Source: Vibrio sp. CAU 1672 (GTDB lineage: Bacteria > Pseudomonadota > Gammaproteobacteria > Enterobacterales > Vibrionaceae). From it: 61,107 nucleotides of DNA. The translations under genes were made by a program, and so were the position numbers. The notes beneath the pieces are model-generated. The model made no database searches, was not told where the DNA came from, and worked only from the letters and a program-made list of their open reading frames with translations. Location of the stretch: assembly GCF_029223195.1 (NCBI RefSeq), contig NZ_JARHUF010000014.1, forward strand, positions 50,044 to 111,150, read 5' to 3'. Of this stretch, positions 60,164-61,107 are shown in pieces. Each line of letters starts with the position of its first letter. Position 1 is the first letter of the stretch.

Positions 60164-60910
60164 TATTTTGTCTCCCTATTTACCTACCAAAGTGCCCGAT
60201 AAGTGGTAGGAAGTTATCATTGTGGCCTATTCCCCCTGAAGGGGCTGCTGGCTGATATAATCAATACCACAACGTTGACGTAGCCGACCGACTCAAAAGA
60301 CGCTTACAGCCTCTCTCAGGCTGCACAATGCAATGACTGGTATCTTGAACCGGATTTCCTTTGACGGGCAGAGAAAGAGCGCTTCACGAGCATGGTTATC
60401 GCTCCCTTCTTTAGCGCACACAATGATCGGTATTGATCCATTGCCAATGATCAGATGATCCATTGGCAGGTAACAGAGTGATCAACATGCGATCCGGCTA
60501 AATCGTTTTGTAGACAGGCTTAGTTAAGAATTGATCGCCGACAGAGCGGTCCAGGGCTCAGAACGCACCAGCCGTAACCGTATTATCCTTCCCATTCACC
60601 AACCGTAATTGTGCTTACAGGCTCGCATATAAGCCCCAGCGGCCGTCTTGTTACCCCCGCCCACACACAGAGCCCAACGTAAACACATGGTTCACTCACA
60701 ACAGAGAAGAATCGCTCAAAATAAGACGTAGTTTGATCCAGATGACCACTCCCCACCACGTAGATAGCGACGCTGCCATCAAAGGTTTTAACCAGCAAGT
60801 GCGAGCAGGAGTTGGTATATCAGTATAAGGGACATCACTCAGCCAGGCTGAGACATTTAAGTGGAGAATTATCAGATAGCACACGATGACTAATTACCGT
60901 GCGCCAAACG
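60164..60910. other. gene-poor region between fis and the rRNA operon end
   Basis: About 750 bp with no supported gene. Open frames of 60-80 codons on the minus strand (for example 60583-60798) lack ribosome-binding sites and recognisable products. The sequence holds one strong hairpin (60442-60468). It may be the remains of a decayed gene or an unannotated RNA, and nothing further can be stated. Confidence 0.5.
60442..60468. repeat. imperfect palindrome in the fis-rRNA spacer
   Basis: TGCCAATGATC (60442-60452) and GATCCATTGGCA (60457-60468) pair over 11 bp with a single bulged C and an AGAT loop. TGATCCATTG also occurs as a direct repeat at 60434-60443 and 60456-60465. No T run follows. Confidence 0.6.
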
Positions 60911-60939
60911 CAAAAAAGCCCACTCTTTCGAGTGGGCTT
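60911..60939 (-). terminator. terminator of the rRNA operon
   Basis: On the minus strand AAGCCCACTC/GAGTGGGCTT with a 4-nt loop is followed by TTTTTT, just downstream of 5S rRNA. Confidence 0.93.
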
Positions 60940-60950
60940 CTTCAAATTTA

Positions 60951-61070
60951 AAGCCTGGCGATGTCCTACTCTCACATGGGGAAACCCCACACTACCATCG
61001 GCGCTAATTCGTTTCACTTCTGAGTTCGGCATGGAATCAGGTGGGTCCAAATCGCTATGGTCGCCAAGCA
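60951..61070 (-). rRNA. rrf: 5S ribosomal RNA
   Basis: A 120-nt gene on the minus strand begins TGCTTGGCGACC and ends GGTCGCCAGG-type pairing (…CGCCAGGCTT). It contains the conserved CCGAACTCAGAAGTGAAACG and CGCCGATGGTAGTGTGGGG segments. As the 3-prime-most gene of a standard operon it implies 23S and 16S genes beyond the right edge. The last 37 bases of the window are the 23S-5S spacer. Confidence 0.97.
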
Positions 61071-61107
61071 AATTCTTTAATTCGGAAAGCTGTTTTTGTG
61101 TTCTCTA

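Noticed and set aside
60583..60798. Minus-strand open frame of 71 codons near the right end
   Set aside because: No ribosome-binding site or homology that I recognise, and it overlaps another equally poor frame.
60835..61071. Open frame of 78 codons at the right end
   Set aside because: It reads through the 5S rRNA gene and its terminator.

Overview
The window looks like about 61 kb of a Vibrionaceae chromosome, most likely a Vibrio of the cholerae/fluvialis type. This rests on protein-level recognition: FrdABCD, GroESL, Fis and AccBC are strongly gamma-proteobacterial, and the gene order follows Vibrio large-chromosome blocks as I remember them. It is core genome. I see no insertion sequence, prophage, integron, CRISPR array or toxin-antitoxin pair, and no clearly broken gene.

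Layout. (1) 1-455: minus-strand array alternating initiator tRNA-fMet and tRNA-Gly in 225-bp tandem units, cut by the left edge. (2) 611-7053: orn, divergent rsgA and psd, an SLC13/DASS dicarboxylate transporter and an amino-acid-type chemoreceptor. (3) 7179-16438: an EamA transporter, gpmI, the rhodanese-secB-gpsA-cysE-envC series, a DHH phosphoesterase and a TetR regulator. (4) 16628-26707: epmA, frdABCD, efp, epmB, an MgtC-family protein, a secreted repeat protein and groESL. (5) 27036-34694: a MATE exporter, pfkA, fieF, cpxP divergent from cpxRA, trmL and fxsA. (6) 35000-39898: aspA, dcuA, dsbD. (7) 40094-55008: an acetate-switch cluster (crbR, DUF4212 protein, SSS symporter, a hypothetical, fumC, crbS, an HcaT-like MFS protein, a CNB-CBS-nucleotidyltransferase, a DEDDh exonuclease, acs). 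(8) 55319-60103: aroQ, accBC, prmA, dusB-fis. (9) 60951-61070: 5S rRNA, the distal end of a minus-strand rRNA operon that continues past the right edge.

How the genes fit together. AspA, FumC, DcuA, the DASS carrier and FrdABCD cover C4-dicarboxylate exchange and fumarate respiration. EpmA, EpmB and EF-P make up the beta-lysyl EF-P pathway, without EpmC here. CpxRA, CpxP, GroESL, SecB and DsbD handle envelope and folding stress. CrbS/CrbR, the symporter and Acs form the acetate-scavenging module.

The best candidate for undescribed biology lies inside that module. A CNB-CBS protein carrying an intact GlnD-like nucleotidyltransferase motif is followed 33 bp later by a complete DEDDh exonuclease and then acs. 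This could be an opposed nucleotidylation/denucleotidylation pair acting on acetate metabolism, but no sequence evidence identifies its target. Other good leads are two CpxR-type boxes 21 bp apart with 14-bp direct repeats in front of cpxR, a 24-bp dyad upstream of pfkA, a Ca-loop-like insertion in the symporter, and the dCache amino-acid-binding signature in the chemoreceptor.
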